51,932 nucleotides of DNA from JAPLNB01 sp964451955 (GCA_964451955.1 CAYVKG010000024.1:1-51932); one strand, 5' to 3'; shown: positions 42,115 through 51,335, numbered from the stretch's first letter. Notes: generated by a model not told the origin, from the sequence alone. Numbers and translations are program-made.

Positions 42115-43086
42115 CTACAGCGGGCGAGCAAGGACGAAGTCCGCCATCATCCGGAGAACGTGCTTGGCATCGCTGGCGGGAAGCGACTCCATGGCAGCGT
42201 GGGCAAGGTCAATGTGGCGTTGGGCGCAATCGCGGGCATATTGCATCGATTGGCTTGGGAGAATGAGGTTGCGGACTCTTTCGACCTTGTCGGCATCGCC
42301 TGATTGAAGCAACGATCGCAGCAGGTCGCGGTGTTCGCGCGGGGCGGTGGACATGAAATGAATCATCGGAAGGGTCATCTTGCCCTTCTCAATGTCGGAG
42401 CCCAGGGTCTTGCCGACGGTGTGGGGGTCGCCGACGAGGTCGAGGATGTCATCCTGGATTTGGAAGGCAGTGCCGAGCGAGAGACCGTAGGATTCAAGGC
42501 GGGAGACGGTGGCGGGGTCTGCGTTGGCAAACCTGGCGCCCAGCAGGCAGCAGGCGGCGGTGAGGGAGGCTGTCTTGAGGGAGATGATCTGGAAATAGGT
42601 CCTCTCGTCGAGGGTGAAGTTGTTGCGATTGTGGACTTGGAGGAGCTCACCTTCGCAGACCTGGTTGGTGGTGGCGGCGATGAGTCGCGAGGCGAACTGC
42701 GAATCGAGGCTGGAGCAGAGGTGGTAGGAATGGGAGATCAGGTAGTCGCCAAGGAGCACGGCGGCTTCGTTGCCCTTCAGGTGGTTGATCGTGGCGCCTT
42801 TTCGTCGCATTTCGGCTTCGTCGAGAACGTCGTCGTGGACGAGGGTGGCCATGTGGACCATTTCGACGACGGTGGCGAGAGTGATGTGGGTATCGGAGAC
42901 TTGGCCGGTGGCTTTGGCGGCAAGGAGGACGAGGGTGGGACGGAGCATCTTGCCGTGGAAGCGGGAGACGTGCTTGACGAGGGTGCTGACGGGCGCGTGC
43001 ACGCTTTGGAGTTCGGCCTGGAAGCGTTTCTGGACGGCGGCGAGTTCGGGTTCTATGCAGTCATTTAGAAGCGTAGACAACAACAT
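42115..43086 (-). CDS. Polyprenyl diphosphate synthase
   Basis: A 323-aa trans-prenyltransferase that lengthens allylic diphosphates with isopentenyl diphosphate. First aspartate-rich motif DDVLDEAEMRR (Asp85, Asp86, Asp89), second DDILDLVGD (Asp212, Asp213, Asp216), with GDYLISHSYHLCSS between. Met79/Ala80 just before the first motif are small or flexible, which suits a long-chain product, probably the octaprenyl/heptaprenyl side chain of quinones. ATG 43086 has GGAG upstream. The TATAAT at 43119-43124 (minus) probably drives it. Confidence 0.92.
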   Translation of the reverse strand: MLLSTLLNDCIEPELAAVQKRFQAELQSVHAPVSTLVKHVSRFHGKMLRPTLVLLAAKATGQVSDTHITLATVVEMVHMATLVHDDVLDEAEMRRKGATINHLKGNEAAVLLGDYLISHSYHLCSSLDSQFASRLIAATTNQVCEGELLQVHNRNNFTLDERTYFQIISLKTASLTAACCLLGARFANADPATVSRLESYGLSLGTAFQIQDDILDLVGDPHTVGKTLGSDIEKGKMTLPMIHFMSTAPREHRDLLRSLLQSGDADKVERVRNLILPSQSMQYARDCAQRHIDLAHAAMESLPASDAKHVLRMMADFVLARPL

Positions 43087-43118
43087 CAATTCTCCGGGTA
43101 CGGCAGCAAAGACGGGGA

Positions 43119-43124
43119 ATTATA
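43119..43124 (-). promoter_or_regulatory. TATAAT -10 element for the polyprenyl synthase
   Basis: Perfect TATAAT on the minus strand, 33 bases before ATG 43086. The -35 is not convincing. Confidence 0.45.
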
Positions 43125-43337
43125 GAGAGAGGGCGGACAAGCGTTGAGGTGTGCTGGAAGTTTCGAAAAATGTGAAAGTGGTGGTGGGCACTTGGTAATC
43201 GACGGTTGGCCGCAAGAGGGGGGATTCGGTGATTTGGCTTGCTGATGGTGGGGCATGGGGTAGAGTTATCGGATGTGGGTGCTGTTGGGCACCTCTGGGG
43301 GGCGGAGAATGGGCTGTTTGAGGAGAAAGGTGCAGTT

Positions 43338-45932
43338 ATGTGTGACGGCGCGAGGCTGGGTTTGTTGCGTAAGTCTTTGCATGTGCTGTGGATGGCCGTC
43401 TTGGGCGTGAGCTTGGGCGTGGCGTCGAGGGGGCGCGCGGATCAAGTGTACGTCGAGGCGGCTGAGGGGACGGGGCTATGGAGTGATGCGAATGCTTGGA
43501 TTCCCAATGTGGTGCCGGACAATGGAAATGAAGGCAACACCTACGCTGTGTGGATCGAACGCAACCACAGCATGGTCGCGGATTCGGACGTCATTTTGGA
43601 CCAGTTGAACGTCGACACCGCGACGTTGGTGGGGGCGAACAAGACGATCGACGTGCTCGGTCGTGTCGAATTGTGCTCGGCAACGCTGTCGGGACCGGGA
43701 AAGACGAATGTGCAAGGCGAGCTGTATCTGGTCGAAACCAACGTACTTGACGGACACACGTTAACCAACGCTGGATACGGCAACTATGGCGAATTCTCGA
43801 TTGGCCGAGTGGTTGGCAAGAATGCGGCTGTGCTGAGCAACTTGGCAGGCGCGACATTTGAGATTACCGAGGGCGCGCATTTCGTGGATGGAGGCGGGGC
43901 GAAGTCTGTGTTCGACAATGCGGGCAGGTTGACTCATTCGACCGCAGGGACGACGGAAATCGGCTGGGCACTCAACAACTCAGGGGCTTTGCACGTGGAA
44001 CGGGGGTTGTTGCGGTTGAGCGGGGGCGGCAGCAACACCGGGGAGATTGAAGTCAGGGTGGGGGCGTATCTGGATTTTGTGGATGGGGAGCATGTGTTGA
44101 CGGCGAGTGCGCGGTTGCATGGCGATGGGATTGTGACGTTTTCGGGGGCTACCGTAAATCTTGCGGGCGACTATCGGGTTGTTGGCACGACCTACATTGA
44201 GGGCGGGACGGTCAACGTCAACAGCTCGATGGGGCCGATGATGATGATCATGTCGGGTGGTACGTTTGGGGGGCATGGGGGCATTGCGTCACTGGGGCAG
44301 ATCGTGTGGTCGGGGGGGACATTTGCGGGCAAGGGGAGGGTGTATTCGCCTCTGCTCTTGAGCATCAGCCGGACCGATGCGAAGATGATCGACGGTTGGT
44401 CCATCAACAGCAGCGGGAAGACCGTCTGGTGGCATGGGGCAGAGGTGTCGGCGCAAAACGGGGCGAAGTTCAACAACTCCGGCGATTTTGAGGTGATCGG
44501 TGACGGGTATTTCACGTACACCGGAGTGGGGGTGGAGGCGGGGTTCAACAACAGTGGGCGGTTTGTGAAGTCGGCGGGGACTGGGTCGATGCAGTTTGAC
44601 GGGATGCGGTTTAACAATACGGGCTTGGTGCAGGTGAAATCGGGAAGCCTGGTGTTGGCGGGGCCGGTGACGCAGGTTGCGGGCGAGACACTGACAGGTG
44701 GGGAGTGGGAAGTTTTTAACGGGGCGACGCTGGCATTTGCCGCGTCGAGCGGGGGGATTGCGACGAACCAGGCGAAGGTGACGTTGAGAGGGCCGGCTTC
44801 GGTCTTTGTGCCGATCAACGCGCTGGCCGACAATCAGGGGTGTCTTGCGATCATGGATGGGCGGGAATTCGTGACGGCGGGAGATCTGTGGAACTCAGGG
44901 ACGTTGACGGTTGGGGCGGACTCGTCGCTGACGGTGAACGGGGAGCTGGTGAACACGGGGATCATCCAGGCGATGGGGGCTGTGATGTCAGAGCAGTCGG
45001 GTGGAGCGTCGCACGCGGCACCCCGGCGGTCGGTCACGGTGGCTGGCACGATCATCAACGGCGGGGTGATGAGCTTCATGGGTGGGATTCAGGCAGGTGG
45101 CGGGACGGTGGTGAACACGGGCACGATGGGGATCAGCGGGCCGCAGGAATGGGCAGTCGATTCCCGGATGGTTATTGAAGATGGCGGACGCCTGGTGATG
45201 GGGACAAACGCGGGAGCGGTCGCGGCGAACCTGGGTGTGCAAGTGAAGCAGCAGGCGAGAGCGACGTTCATGTCGCGGCAGCGCCTGCGGTATCTGGAGA
45301 TTGCCGATGGGGAAGTGGCGGTGGTCAGCGGCGGAGGCAATACGCTGCGGGCGGGGGCACTGAGGCTGTCCGGGGAAGGGCGGCTGGACCTGGCGGACAA
45401 CGGGATGGTCGTGGATGCCGAGGCGGGATCGCGGCAGGCCGTGCTGAAGCGGGTAGAGGACTGGGTGAGGCAGGGGCGCAACGGCGGCACGTGGGATGGA
45501 GCGGGGATCACGTCAGCGGCGGCTCGCGACGATGTGATGGGCATGACCGGGCTGGCGGTTGTGCTGAATGAAGCGGGCGAGGGTGGGGATGTTCTGGTCA
45601 GCGAGTTTGGCGGGGAGGTGGTCGGCCCGGACAGCGTGCTTGTGAAGTACACGTGGAACGGCGATGCCAATACCGACGGAATCGTGAACGCGGACGACTA
45701 TTTCCTGGCCGACTCCGGGTTCATCACACAGATCGGCGGCTGGTACAACGGTGATTTCAACTATGACGGGGTCATGAACGCGGACGATTATTTTCTGATC
45801 GATTCGGCGTTCATCGGGCAACGCACAGGAGTTGCGTTCGGTTTGGTGGTGCCGGTTCCGGAACCCGGCGTGCTGGGGATCGTGATGCTGGGGATGTGCC
45901 GGATTGCGGCGAGGAGGCGAGCGCGGGTGTGA
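43338..45932 (+). CDS. Large repeat protein with dockerin-like and PEP-CTERM modules
   Basis: An 864-aa exported protein. Signal peptide about 1-33. The body (about 40-750) is built of Gly/Asn/Val-rich strands with recurring NNSG, NTG and GGT turns, such as FNNSGRFVKSAGTGSM, suggesting a right-handed beta-helix like autotransporter passengers. Near the end are two calcium-binding dockerin-type loops, GDANTDGIVNADDYFLADS and DFNYDGVMNADDYFLIDS, then VPEPGVLGIVMLGM and a basic end, the PEP-CTERM signal. Likely a surface or matrix scaffold. ATG 43338 follows GAGGAGAAAGG; the frame is open to 43239. Confidence 0.85.
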   Translation: MCDGARLGLLRKSLHVLWMAVLGVSLGVASRGRADQVYVEAAEGTGLWSDANAWIPNVVPDNGNEGNTYAVWIERNHSMVADSDVILDQLNVDTATLVGANKTIDVLGRVELCSATLSGPGKTNVQGELYLVETNVLDGHTLTNAGYGNYGEFSIGRVVGKNAAVLSNLAGATFEITEGAHFVDGGGAKSVFDNAGRLTHSTAGTTEIGWALNNSGALHVERGLLRLSGGGSNTGEIEVRVGAYLDFVDGEHVLTASARLHGDGIVTFSGATVNLAGDYRVVGTTYIEGGTVNVNSSMGPMMMIMSGGTFGGHGGIASLGQIVWSGGTFAGKGRVYSPLLLSISRTDAKMIDGWSINSSGKTVWWHGAEVSAQNGAKFNNSGDFEVIGDGYFTYTGVGVEAGFNNSGRFVKSAGTGSMQFDGMRFNNTGLVQVKSGSLVLAGPVTQVAGETLTGGEWEVFNGATLAFAASSGGIATNQAKVTLRGPASVFVPINALADNQGCLAIMDGREFVTAGDLWNSGTLTVGADSSLTVNGELVNTGIIQAMGAVMSEQSGGASHAAPRRSVTVAGTIINGGVMSFMGGIQAGGGTVVNTGTMGISGPQEWAVDSRMVIEDGGRLVMGTNAGAVAANLGVQVKQQARATFMSRQRLRYLEIADGEVAVVSGGGNTLRAGALRLSGEGRLDLADNGMVVDAEAGSRQAVLKRVEDWVRQGRNGGTWDGAGITSAAARDDVMGMTGLAVVLNEAGEGGDVLVSEFGGEVVGPDSVLVKYTWNGDANTDGIVNADDYFLADSGFITQIGGWYNGDFNYDGVMNADDYFLIDSAFIGQRTGVAFGLVVPVPEPGVLGIVMLGMCRIAARRRARV

Positions 45933-45950
45933 AGCGCAGGCCGGTCGAAG

Positions 45951-45965
45951 TAGAATGGGGGCATG
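45951..45965 (+). promoter_or_regulatory. TAGAAT exactly 6 bases before ATG
   Basis: TAGAAT (45951-45956), GGGGGC, ATG 45963: the same geometry as hisC and the gene at 33387. It lies in the 30-bp gap after the dockerin/PEP-CTERM gene. Confidence 0.5.
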
Positions 45966-47081
45966 AAACGAGCACAGGTTCTTGTGGGCGTCTGGTGTCT
46001 GGTTTTCGGGGTGGGGGCCCGTGCGATGGCGGCGGAAAGGAAGACGGTTGTTGACATCAAAGGGGAAGCGTTCTGGGTGAACGGGAAGCCGACGTATGAG
46101 GGGCGGAGTTTCCGGGGGATGAGGATCGAGGGGCTGCTGCTGAATTCCCGGATGGTGCAGGGGATCTTTGACGATCGCAATCCCGAGACGCGGAAGATGT
46201 GGGACTATCCGGATGGGAAGTGGGACCCGGAGCGAAACACTCGCGAGTTTGTTGAGGCAATGCCGGCGTGGCGCAAGGCCGGCCTTCTGGCGTTTACGAT
46301 CAATCTGCAAGGAGGCAGTCCACAGGGATACAGCAACTTGCAGCCGTGGTGGAACTCGGCGATTGACTTGGATGGGTCGCTGCGGCCCGACTATATGGGG
46401 CGGCTGGAGCGAATCCTCGATCGGGCGGACGAGTTGGGAATGGTGGTGATCCTCGGCTACTTCTATTTCGGGCAGGAGCCGCGGTTCGAGCACGAGCAGC
46501 CGATTGTGAAAGCGACTGAGAACGCGACGGATTGGCTGCTTGCGAAGGGATATCGGAATGTGATGGTGGAGATCGCCAACGAGTGCAATGTGCGATATCG
46601 GAACGCGATCGTGCAGCCGGGGCGAGTGCATGAGCTGATCGAGATGGTGCAGAAGCGGTCGGAAGGGAAGGTGAGCAACGAGAAGAAAAGGCTGCTGGTG
46701 TCGGTGAGCTATGGCGGGGGGACGATTCCGGGGGCGAGCGTCGCGAAGGTGGCGGATTATCTCCTGTTGCACGGCAACGGCGTGTCGCAGCCGGCGCGGA
46801 TTCGGCAGATGGTGGACCAGACGCGGGCGGTGGGGGGGTATCACGGCCAGCCGATCGTCTTTAACGAAGACGACCATTTTGATTTTGAAAAGGCGGACAA
46901 CAACTTCATCGCTGCCGTCAGCAAGGGCGCGTCATGGGGGTATTTTGACTTTCGAATGAAGGGGGAGGGATTTGACGAGGGGTATCAGAGTGTGCCGGTG
47001 AACTGGAAAGCGGATTCATCCGAGCGCAAACGCGGTTTCTTCAAGTTGGTCGCGGAAATGAGCGGAGCAGGCGGGAAATGA
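45963..47081 (+). CDS. Secreted GH5-like (cellulase-type) glycosidase
   Basis: A 372-aa protein with a signal peptide (about 1-24, ending ARAMAA) and a TIM barrel of the clan-A kind. Likely catalytic residues are Glu in VEIANECN (acid/base) and Glu in IVFNEDDHF (nucleophile). The opening strand FWVNGKPTYEGRSFRG is typical of GH5-like proteins, but I cannot fix the family or substrate. The stop overlaps the thioesterase start as ATGA, so the genes are coupled. Confidence 0.75.
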   Translation: MKRAQVLVGVWCLVFGVGARAMAAERKTVVDIKGEAFWVNGKPTYEGRSFRGMRIEGLLLNSRMVQGIFDDRNPETRKMWDYPDGKWDPERNTREFVEAMPAWRKAGLLAFTINLQGGSPQGYSNLQPWWNSAIDLDGSLRPDYMGRLERILDRADELGMVVILGYFYFGQEPRFEHEQPIVKATENATDWLLAKGYRNVMVEIANECNVRYRNAIVQPGRVHELIEMVQKRSEGKVSNEKKRLLVSVSYGGGTIPGASVAKVADYLLLHGNGVSQPARIRQMVDQTRAVGGYHGQPIVFNEDDHFDFEKADNNFIAAVSKGASWGYFDFRMKGEGFDEGYQSVPVNWKADSSERKRGFFKLVAEMSGAGGK

Positions 47082-47479
47082 TGGAACATACGATTGGCAT
47101 TCGCGTCAGATACCCCGAGTGCGACCCGATGGGGTATCTCCACCATAGCCATTATCTGCAGTATTTCGAGATGGGCCGGATTGAACTCCTGCGGACGATG
47201 GGGCACAGCTATGCGGAGTTGGAGCGGCTGGGAGTGTTCTTTGTGGTGGTGAAAGTCGAAGTGCGATATCGGGCGGCGGCGAGGTTTGATGACGAGTTGA
47301 CGCTGCGGACACGGATTGCGAAACAGACGGCAGTCAAGATCGAGCATGAGTATGAGTTGAGGCGAGGCGACACCGTCCTGGCCGAGGGGCGAACGACCAT
47401 CGCGTGCGTGGATCAAGTTGGGCGGTTGCAGGGGATACCGGAGGTACTGCAGAGTGGAACCGCAGATGAACCCACATGA
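47078..47479 (+). CDS. YbgC/FadM-type acyl-CoA thioesterase
   Basis: A 133-aa hotdog-fold thioesterase of the 4-hydroxybenzoyl-CoA type. RVRYPECDPMGYLHHSHYLQYFEMGRIELLR contains the catalytic Asp and helix signature (quoted in parts: YPECDPMGYLHH, YFEMGR). Members hydrolyse short acyl-CoAs or acyl-ACPs near the membrane; YbgC associates with the Tol-Pal system, but no tol gene is here. It overlaps the upstream gene by 4 bases and the downstream membrane gene by 14. Confidence 0.88.
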   Translation: MMEHTIGIRVRYPECDPMGYLHHSHYLQYFEMGRIELLRTMGHSYAELERLGVFFVVVKVEVRYRAAARFDDELTLRTRIAKQTAVKIEHEYELRRGDTVLAEGRTTIACVDQVGRLQGIPEVLQSGTADEPT

Positions 47480-47987
47480 CCGCGGATCCGAGTTGCCCGT
47501 TCCGGTGATGGAGTATGGGCGGGCGCGGGAGTTGGAGACGCGTGCGGGGCGGGTGAGTTGGCTTCTGGGTGGGATGCTCATTCTGGGTCTGGTATCGGCC
47601 TGTGCAACACTGGCGGAGGCGGTGATGGTGTTACTGGCCAGTCGACTGCCGATTGGTTTCGAGATGCAGGCGATGCTGGGGGCCGGCGCAGCGTTGTCGG
47701 TATACATCGGTCTGCTCGTGGGTTTGTTGCTTTACACGTCCAATCCGGCGAAAAGGCCGGCACTGCTAGATCCCGATCGGCCGGCGTTGGCATCGGCGGT
47801 AGTCATATGCGCCTTTCTGGTTGTATTGGCGGCGGCGGCGTTTGCCGCTCGGGTCGTGATGCCGATGTTGCTAGGCGCGGAGGCAATCGGCCGAATCTAC
47901 GAGGTGCAGTCGCTCTTCTACTTCGCCCGGGGGCTGGTGTTTCCGATCGCGGTGGTGATTGTGATGGTGATGTTGCGGAAGCGGTAG
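47466..47987 (+). CDS. Small four-helix membrane protein of unknown function
   Basis: A 173-aa protein with four predicted membrane segments (about 30-55, 65-90, 108-130 and 148-170) and short loops; a charged N-terminal tail of about 28 residues. No motif that I recognise. ATG 47466 lies 14 bases inside the thioesterase gene, so it is likely coexpressed with it. It ends 6 bases before the convergent recN. Confidence 0.7.
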   Translation: MNPHDRGSELPVPVMEYGRARELETRAGRVSWLLGGMLILGLVSACATLAEAVMVLLASRLPIGFEMQAMLGAGAALSVYIGLLVGLLLYTSNPAKRPALLDPDRPALASAVVICAFLVVLAAAAFAARVVMPMLLGAEAIGRIYEVQSLFYFARGLVFPIAVVIVMVMLRKR

Positions 47988-47993
47988 GCGGAG

Positions 47994-49718
47994 TTACCGT
48001 TGGTTCTTCCTGGTTCTTGTACGCGGCGGCAAAGCGCTGTCGAGCAGTTCCTTGGCCTGGGCGCGGGTGGTCTGGGTGACGTGGTGGCCGCCGATCATCT
48101 CGGCCATTTCCTCGATTCGGTCGTTGCCGACGATGGCGCGGACGGAGGTTTCGGTGGATTTGCCGACGACGGTTTTGCGGACGGTGAGGTGGCGGTCGGC
48201 AAAGGCGGCGATCTGCGGCAGGTGGGTGATGCAGAGGACCTGGTGATGCTTTGCGAGTTCGCGGAGTTTGGCGCCGATGATGGAGCCGAGACGCCCGCCA
48301 ACGTTGGCGTCGATTTCATCGAAGACCAGGACGGAGGTGCGGTCGGTCTGGGCGAGGATACCCTTCAGGCCGAGCATGATGCGCGAGAGCTCGCCGCCGG
48401 ACGCGATTTTGCGGAGTGGCATGGCGAGTTGGCCGGGGTTGGTTTGAGCGGTGAACTCGATCTGGTCGAGGCCTGAGGGCGTGGCGCCGAATTCGAGACC
48501 ATCGACCGGAGGCGCGGGGGTAAAAGCGACGGTAAAAGTGGCTTTCTCCATGCCCAGTTCCGCGAGCTGTTTGACGATGAGCGGAGCGAGTTTCCTGGCG
48601 GCGGCCTGGCGCGAGCCGCTGAGCTTTTCGCCGAGCGATTGGAGGTTTTGTCTCAGGGGATCGATCTGTTTCTGGAGGCTGGCCAGGTCGTCGGTGGCGC
48701 GTTCGAGGTCTTGCATCTTCTGACCAATCTCGTCGCGATAGGCGAGGGCGCCTTCGACCGTCTGGCCGTACTTGCTGAGGATGCGATTGAGGACGTTGAG
48801 GCGGTCCTGTGCCTCCGCAAGCTCGGACGGATCCAGATCGAGACGATCCAAGTACCGCGAAAGGTCGAAGGCGACTTCTTCGAGCTGGATAGTCGCATCG
48901 CGGAGGCCCTTGGAGATGTCCTTGAGATTGGCGTCGAGGCCGGACAGCTCGGATAGGACGGCAGCCATCATCTTGAGCCGCTCAAGCAACGAGCCGTCGG
49001 CCTCGTAGAGGGCGGCGTGTGCGGCGGAGGCGTCCTTCTTGAGTTTCTCGAGATTGGCCAGGACGGTGGAACGGGCGGTGAGTTCTTCGTATTCGCCGGG
49101 GCTGAGTTGCGCGTTGTCGATTTCATCGGTCTGAAATCGGTAAAGGTCAAGCTGCTGCTGGCGAAGCGTCCGGCTGGCGGCAAGCTCCTCGATGCGTCCT
49201 CGCGATTCCTGGAACTGCTCGTAAACGGCGCGATACTGGCGGCGGAGCCCCCATAGATCGGCGTATTGATCGAGGACGTCAAGCTGATTGGACGGCTTCA
49301 GCAGGAATTGATGATCGTGCTGGCCATGGACATCGACAAGATGCTCCGCGACGTTCTTGAGCATGGCAAGGGTGATCGGCTGTCCGTTGAGGCTGATGGA
49401 GGTTCGGCCGGACGCGTAGAGGCGGCGCGTGATGAGGATTTCGGGGGCACTGGGGTCGAGCTTGACGTCGCCGGCGCGCTCGATTTGGCCGAGAAGGTCC
49501 GTGTCGTGGACATCAAAGACACCGGAGACTCGGCCTTCATCGGCGCCTGGTCTGAGCATCTCCGCGGGGCTGCGCAAACCCAGCAGCACCTCAATTGCGC
49601 CGATGACCAGGCTCTTGCCGGCGCCAGTCGCTCCGGTGAAGCAGTTCAGTCCGGGCGAAAGTTCGATGCACGCGTCCGAGATGACCGCAAGGTTGGAGAT
49701 GTGCAGTTCGCGGAGCAT
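47994..49718 (-). CDS. recN: DNA repair protein RecN
   Basis: A 574-aa SMC-like ATPase of double-strand break repair. Walker A GATGAGKS (29-36); long central coiled coil (about 150-370) with a hinge; signature region IASGGELSRIMLGLK; Walker B VLVFDEIDANVGG and THLPQIAAFAD. It acts in the cytoplasm, gathering DNA ends for RecA. No LexA-type box recognised upstream. It starts 16 bases after the stop of the tRNA-binding protein gene, on the same strand. Confidence 0.96.
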   Translation of the reverse strand: MLRELHISNLAVISDACIELSPGLNCFTGATGAGKSLVIGAIEVLLGLRSPAEMLRPGADEGRVSGVFDVHDTDLLGQIERAGDVKLDPSAPEILITRRLYASGRTSISLNGQPITLAMLKNVAEHLVDVHGQHDHQFLLKPSNQLDVLDQYADLWGLRRQYRAVYEQFQESRGRIEELAASRTLRQQQLDLYRFQTDEIDNAQLSPGEYEELTARSTVLANLEKLKKDASAAHAALYEADGSLLERLKMMAAVLSELSGLDANLKDISKGLRDATIQLEEVAFDLSRYLDRLDLDPSELAEAQDRLNVLNRILSKYGQTVEGALAYRDEIGQKMQDLERATDDLASLQKQIDPLRQNLQSLGEKLSGSRQAAARKLAPLIVKQLAELGMEKATFTVAFTPAPPVDGLEFGATPSGLDQIEFTAQTNPGQLAMPLRKIASGGELSRIMLGLKGILAQTDRTSVLVFDEIDANVGGRLGSIIGAKLRELAKHHQVLCITHLPQIAAFADRHLTVRKTVVGKSTETSVRAIVGNDRIEEMAEMIGGHHVTQTTRAQAKELLDSALPPRTRTRKNQR

Positions 49719-49734
49719 GGTCGCTCAGCCGCCG

Positions 49735-50079
49735 TCATTTCACAATGCTGCCAGGCGGGACGGTTTCCAGCGGCGACACGATCACCACGCGCGTAATCGC
49801 GGGGTCCGGGTTCGACGCGTCGGTTGCCGCCAGTAGCATGCCTTGGCTGACCTCCCCGCGCATTGTCCTCGGCTCAAGATTGGCAACCACCACAACTTGC
49901 CGGCCGACCAGTTGTTCCGGGAGGTAGTGACCGCGGATGCCCGCGCAGATCTGCCGTTTCTCGCTGCCCAGGTCGATCTGTAAGACGAGCAACTTATCGG
50001 CGTTGGGATGAACCTTGCATTCCAGGACAGTGGCAATGCGGAACTCGATCTTCGCGAAATCATCGTAGGTAATAGCCAT
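49735..50079 (-). CDS. tRNA-binding OB-fold protein (MetG beta-chain/CsaA type)
   Basis: A 114-aa stand-alone version of the C-terminal tRNA-binding domain of methionyl-tRNA synthetase. Motifs: FRIATVLECKVHPNADKLLVLQ (in parts: VHPNADKLL), QICAGIRGHY, VVVANLEPRTMRG and SQGMLLAA. It may help MetRS bind tRNA, or act as a CsaA-like chaperone. The segment EFRIAT is at the N-terminus as usual. AAAGGA lies upstream of ATG 50079. Probably cotranscribed with recN. Confidence 0.88.
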   Translation of the reverse strand: MAITYDDFAKIEFRIATVLECKVHPNADKLLVLQIDLGSEKRQICAGIRGHYLPEQLVGRQVVVVANLEPRTMRGEVSQGMLLAATDASNPDPAITRVVIVSPLETVPPGSIVK

Positions 50080-50477
50080 GAAACAGTACCCGGTCCTTTC
50101 CAGATTTTCGAAACGGATGCGATCTTAAGCATTGGCGAGGACAACGCCAAGTGAGGATGCAGGTGACTCGGTGGCGCGCTCCGGATGCTGGCGTGGCACC
50201 ACACACACTGATGCCGGGACGCTCCGGAACGGCCCGGATTCTGACGGGCATGCACTTGCGATGGTTGGTGTTTTTGTCCGCTGCCAGAATCGGGCGGGCG
50301 TGCTAAACTAGTCACTATCGCAGGCCGTACAGTGGCAGCCTATTGCGGCGTGGTTGGGCCGTTGCGACGATGCTGAGGGGGGAGGCATGTTGCGATTTTT
50401 CTCGCCGCAGCTGCCGTGATTACCCTGGGTATCGTAGCCGGGGGTATGGCTTGCCGGTCATTTGCAGGAGCCCTATC
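50080..50477. other. 398-bp divergent intergenic region
   Basis: No gene seen. For the KGG gene a possible promoter is CTGCCA (50281-50286), 17 bases, TAAACT (50304-50309), leaving a leader of about 160 nt. No known RNA motif recognised. Confidence 0.4.
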
Positions 50478-50903
50478 ATGGCAGACACCAGCATGAGGGG
50501 GTTCGCGTCGATGGATGCGGAAAAGAAGCGACAGATAGCCAGCAAGGGAGGGCTTGCCGCGCACCGGAAAGGCACCGCGCACCGGTTCACCCCGGACGAG
50601 GCGCGTGAGGCCGGGCGGAAGGGCGGCGAAGCCGTTAGCCGGAATCGCCAGCACATGGCCAGCATCGGACGACGAGGCGGCGAAGCGGTCAGCCGGGATC
50701 GCGAGCACATGGCGTCGATCGGGCGCGTGGGTGGAGAAACGGCCAGCCGCGACCGTCAGCATATGGCTGCGATTGGCCGGGAAAGCCACGTCAGGCGAGA
50801 CGCCGAGCAGTTCATGCCCACCCAATCCACAGCCGACGCAACGCCAATGGAGCAGCAGCCGACGGATCCGTTGCCTTGCCCTGAAAAACCCGGTTTGGAT
50901 TGA
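50478..50903 (+). CDS. KGG-repeat stress protein (GsiB-like), long form
   Basis: A 141-aa hydrophilic protein made of KGG-type repeats: FASMDAEKKRQIASKGG, FTPDEAREAGRKGGEA, then three near-copies beginning MASIGR or MAAIGR with GGE in the middle (about residues 61-105). Such proteins resemble Bacillus GsiB and the bacterial desiccation/hydrophilin type; they are induced by stress and are probably disordered. The last 35 residues are unrelated and Pro/Gln-rich. AGGAG lies 8 bases before ATG 50478. It is followed 66 bases later by a paralogue. Confidence 0.85.
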   Translation: MADTSMRGFASMDAEKKRQIASKGGLAAHRKGTAHRFTPDEAREAGRKGGEAVSRNRQHMASIGRRGGEAVSRDREHMASIGRVGGETASRDRQHMAAIGRESHVRRDAEQFMPTQSTADATPMEQQPTDPLPCPEKPGLD

Positions 50904-50969
50904 TCTCCGGGATAGACTCGCAACGCCCGGCTGCGGATCGATATGTCCTGGCGAGAAAGGAGTCGTCCA

Positions 50970-51170
50970 ATGCCCACCAGCAAGCGTGGATTCGCCTCGA
51001 TGAGCGTCGAGAAGCAGAAACGAATTGCCAGCAAGGGAGGCCGCGCGGCCCACGAAAAGGGGACTGCACACGAGTTCACACCCGACGAAGCACGCGAGGC
51101 CGGCCGCCGAGGGGGCGAGGCGCGCGGTCGAGCCAGGCGAACCGGTGAAAGCAAACAGCCTTTGCCCTGA
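50970..51170 (+). CDS. KGG-repeat stress protein, short form
   Basis: A 66-aa paralogue of the upstream gene, with GFASMSVEKQKRIASKGG and FTPDEAREAGRRGGEARG but without the MASIGR repeats. Highly basic. The start is ATG 50970, with AAGGAG upstream; the frame extends to 50943. The pair arose by tandem duplication, and the two were probably coexpressed, followed by gain or loss of the MASIGR repeats. Confidence 0.82.
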   Translation: MPTSKRGFASMSVEKQKRIASKGGRAAHEKGTAHEFTPDEAREAGRRGGEARGRARRTGESKQPLP

Positions 51171-51311
51171 CTTGCCCTGTGTTTCACGTCGTTCCAAGAT
51201 CTCCGGACCGGACTTCCGCCGGGCATCAGCGGGCCTGCCGCAACGGATGCCCGCGCGGCGATCCGGTTGACAGAGATGGCTTTTTCCCCGACAAGTGATG
51301 CGTGGCGCTCG

Positions 51312-51335
51312 GCCCGCCGACCTTATTCGGCGGGC
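51312..51335. terminator. Hairpin between the KGG pair and the ABC-F gene
   Basis: GCCCGCCGA (51312-51320) pairs with TCGGCGGGC (51327-51335); the sequence after it (GTGTCGTTTC) has only a weak T-run. Probable terminator of the KGG pair. Confidence 0.5.
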
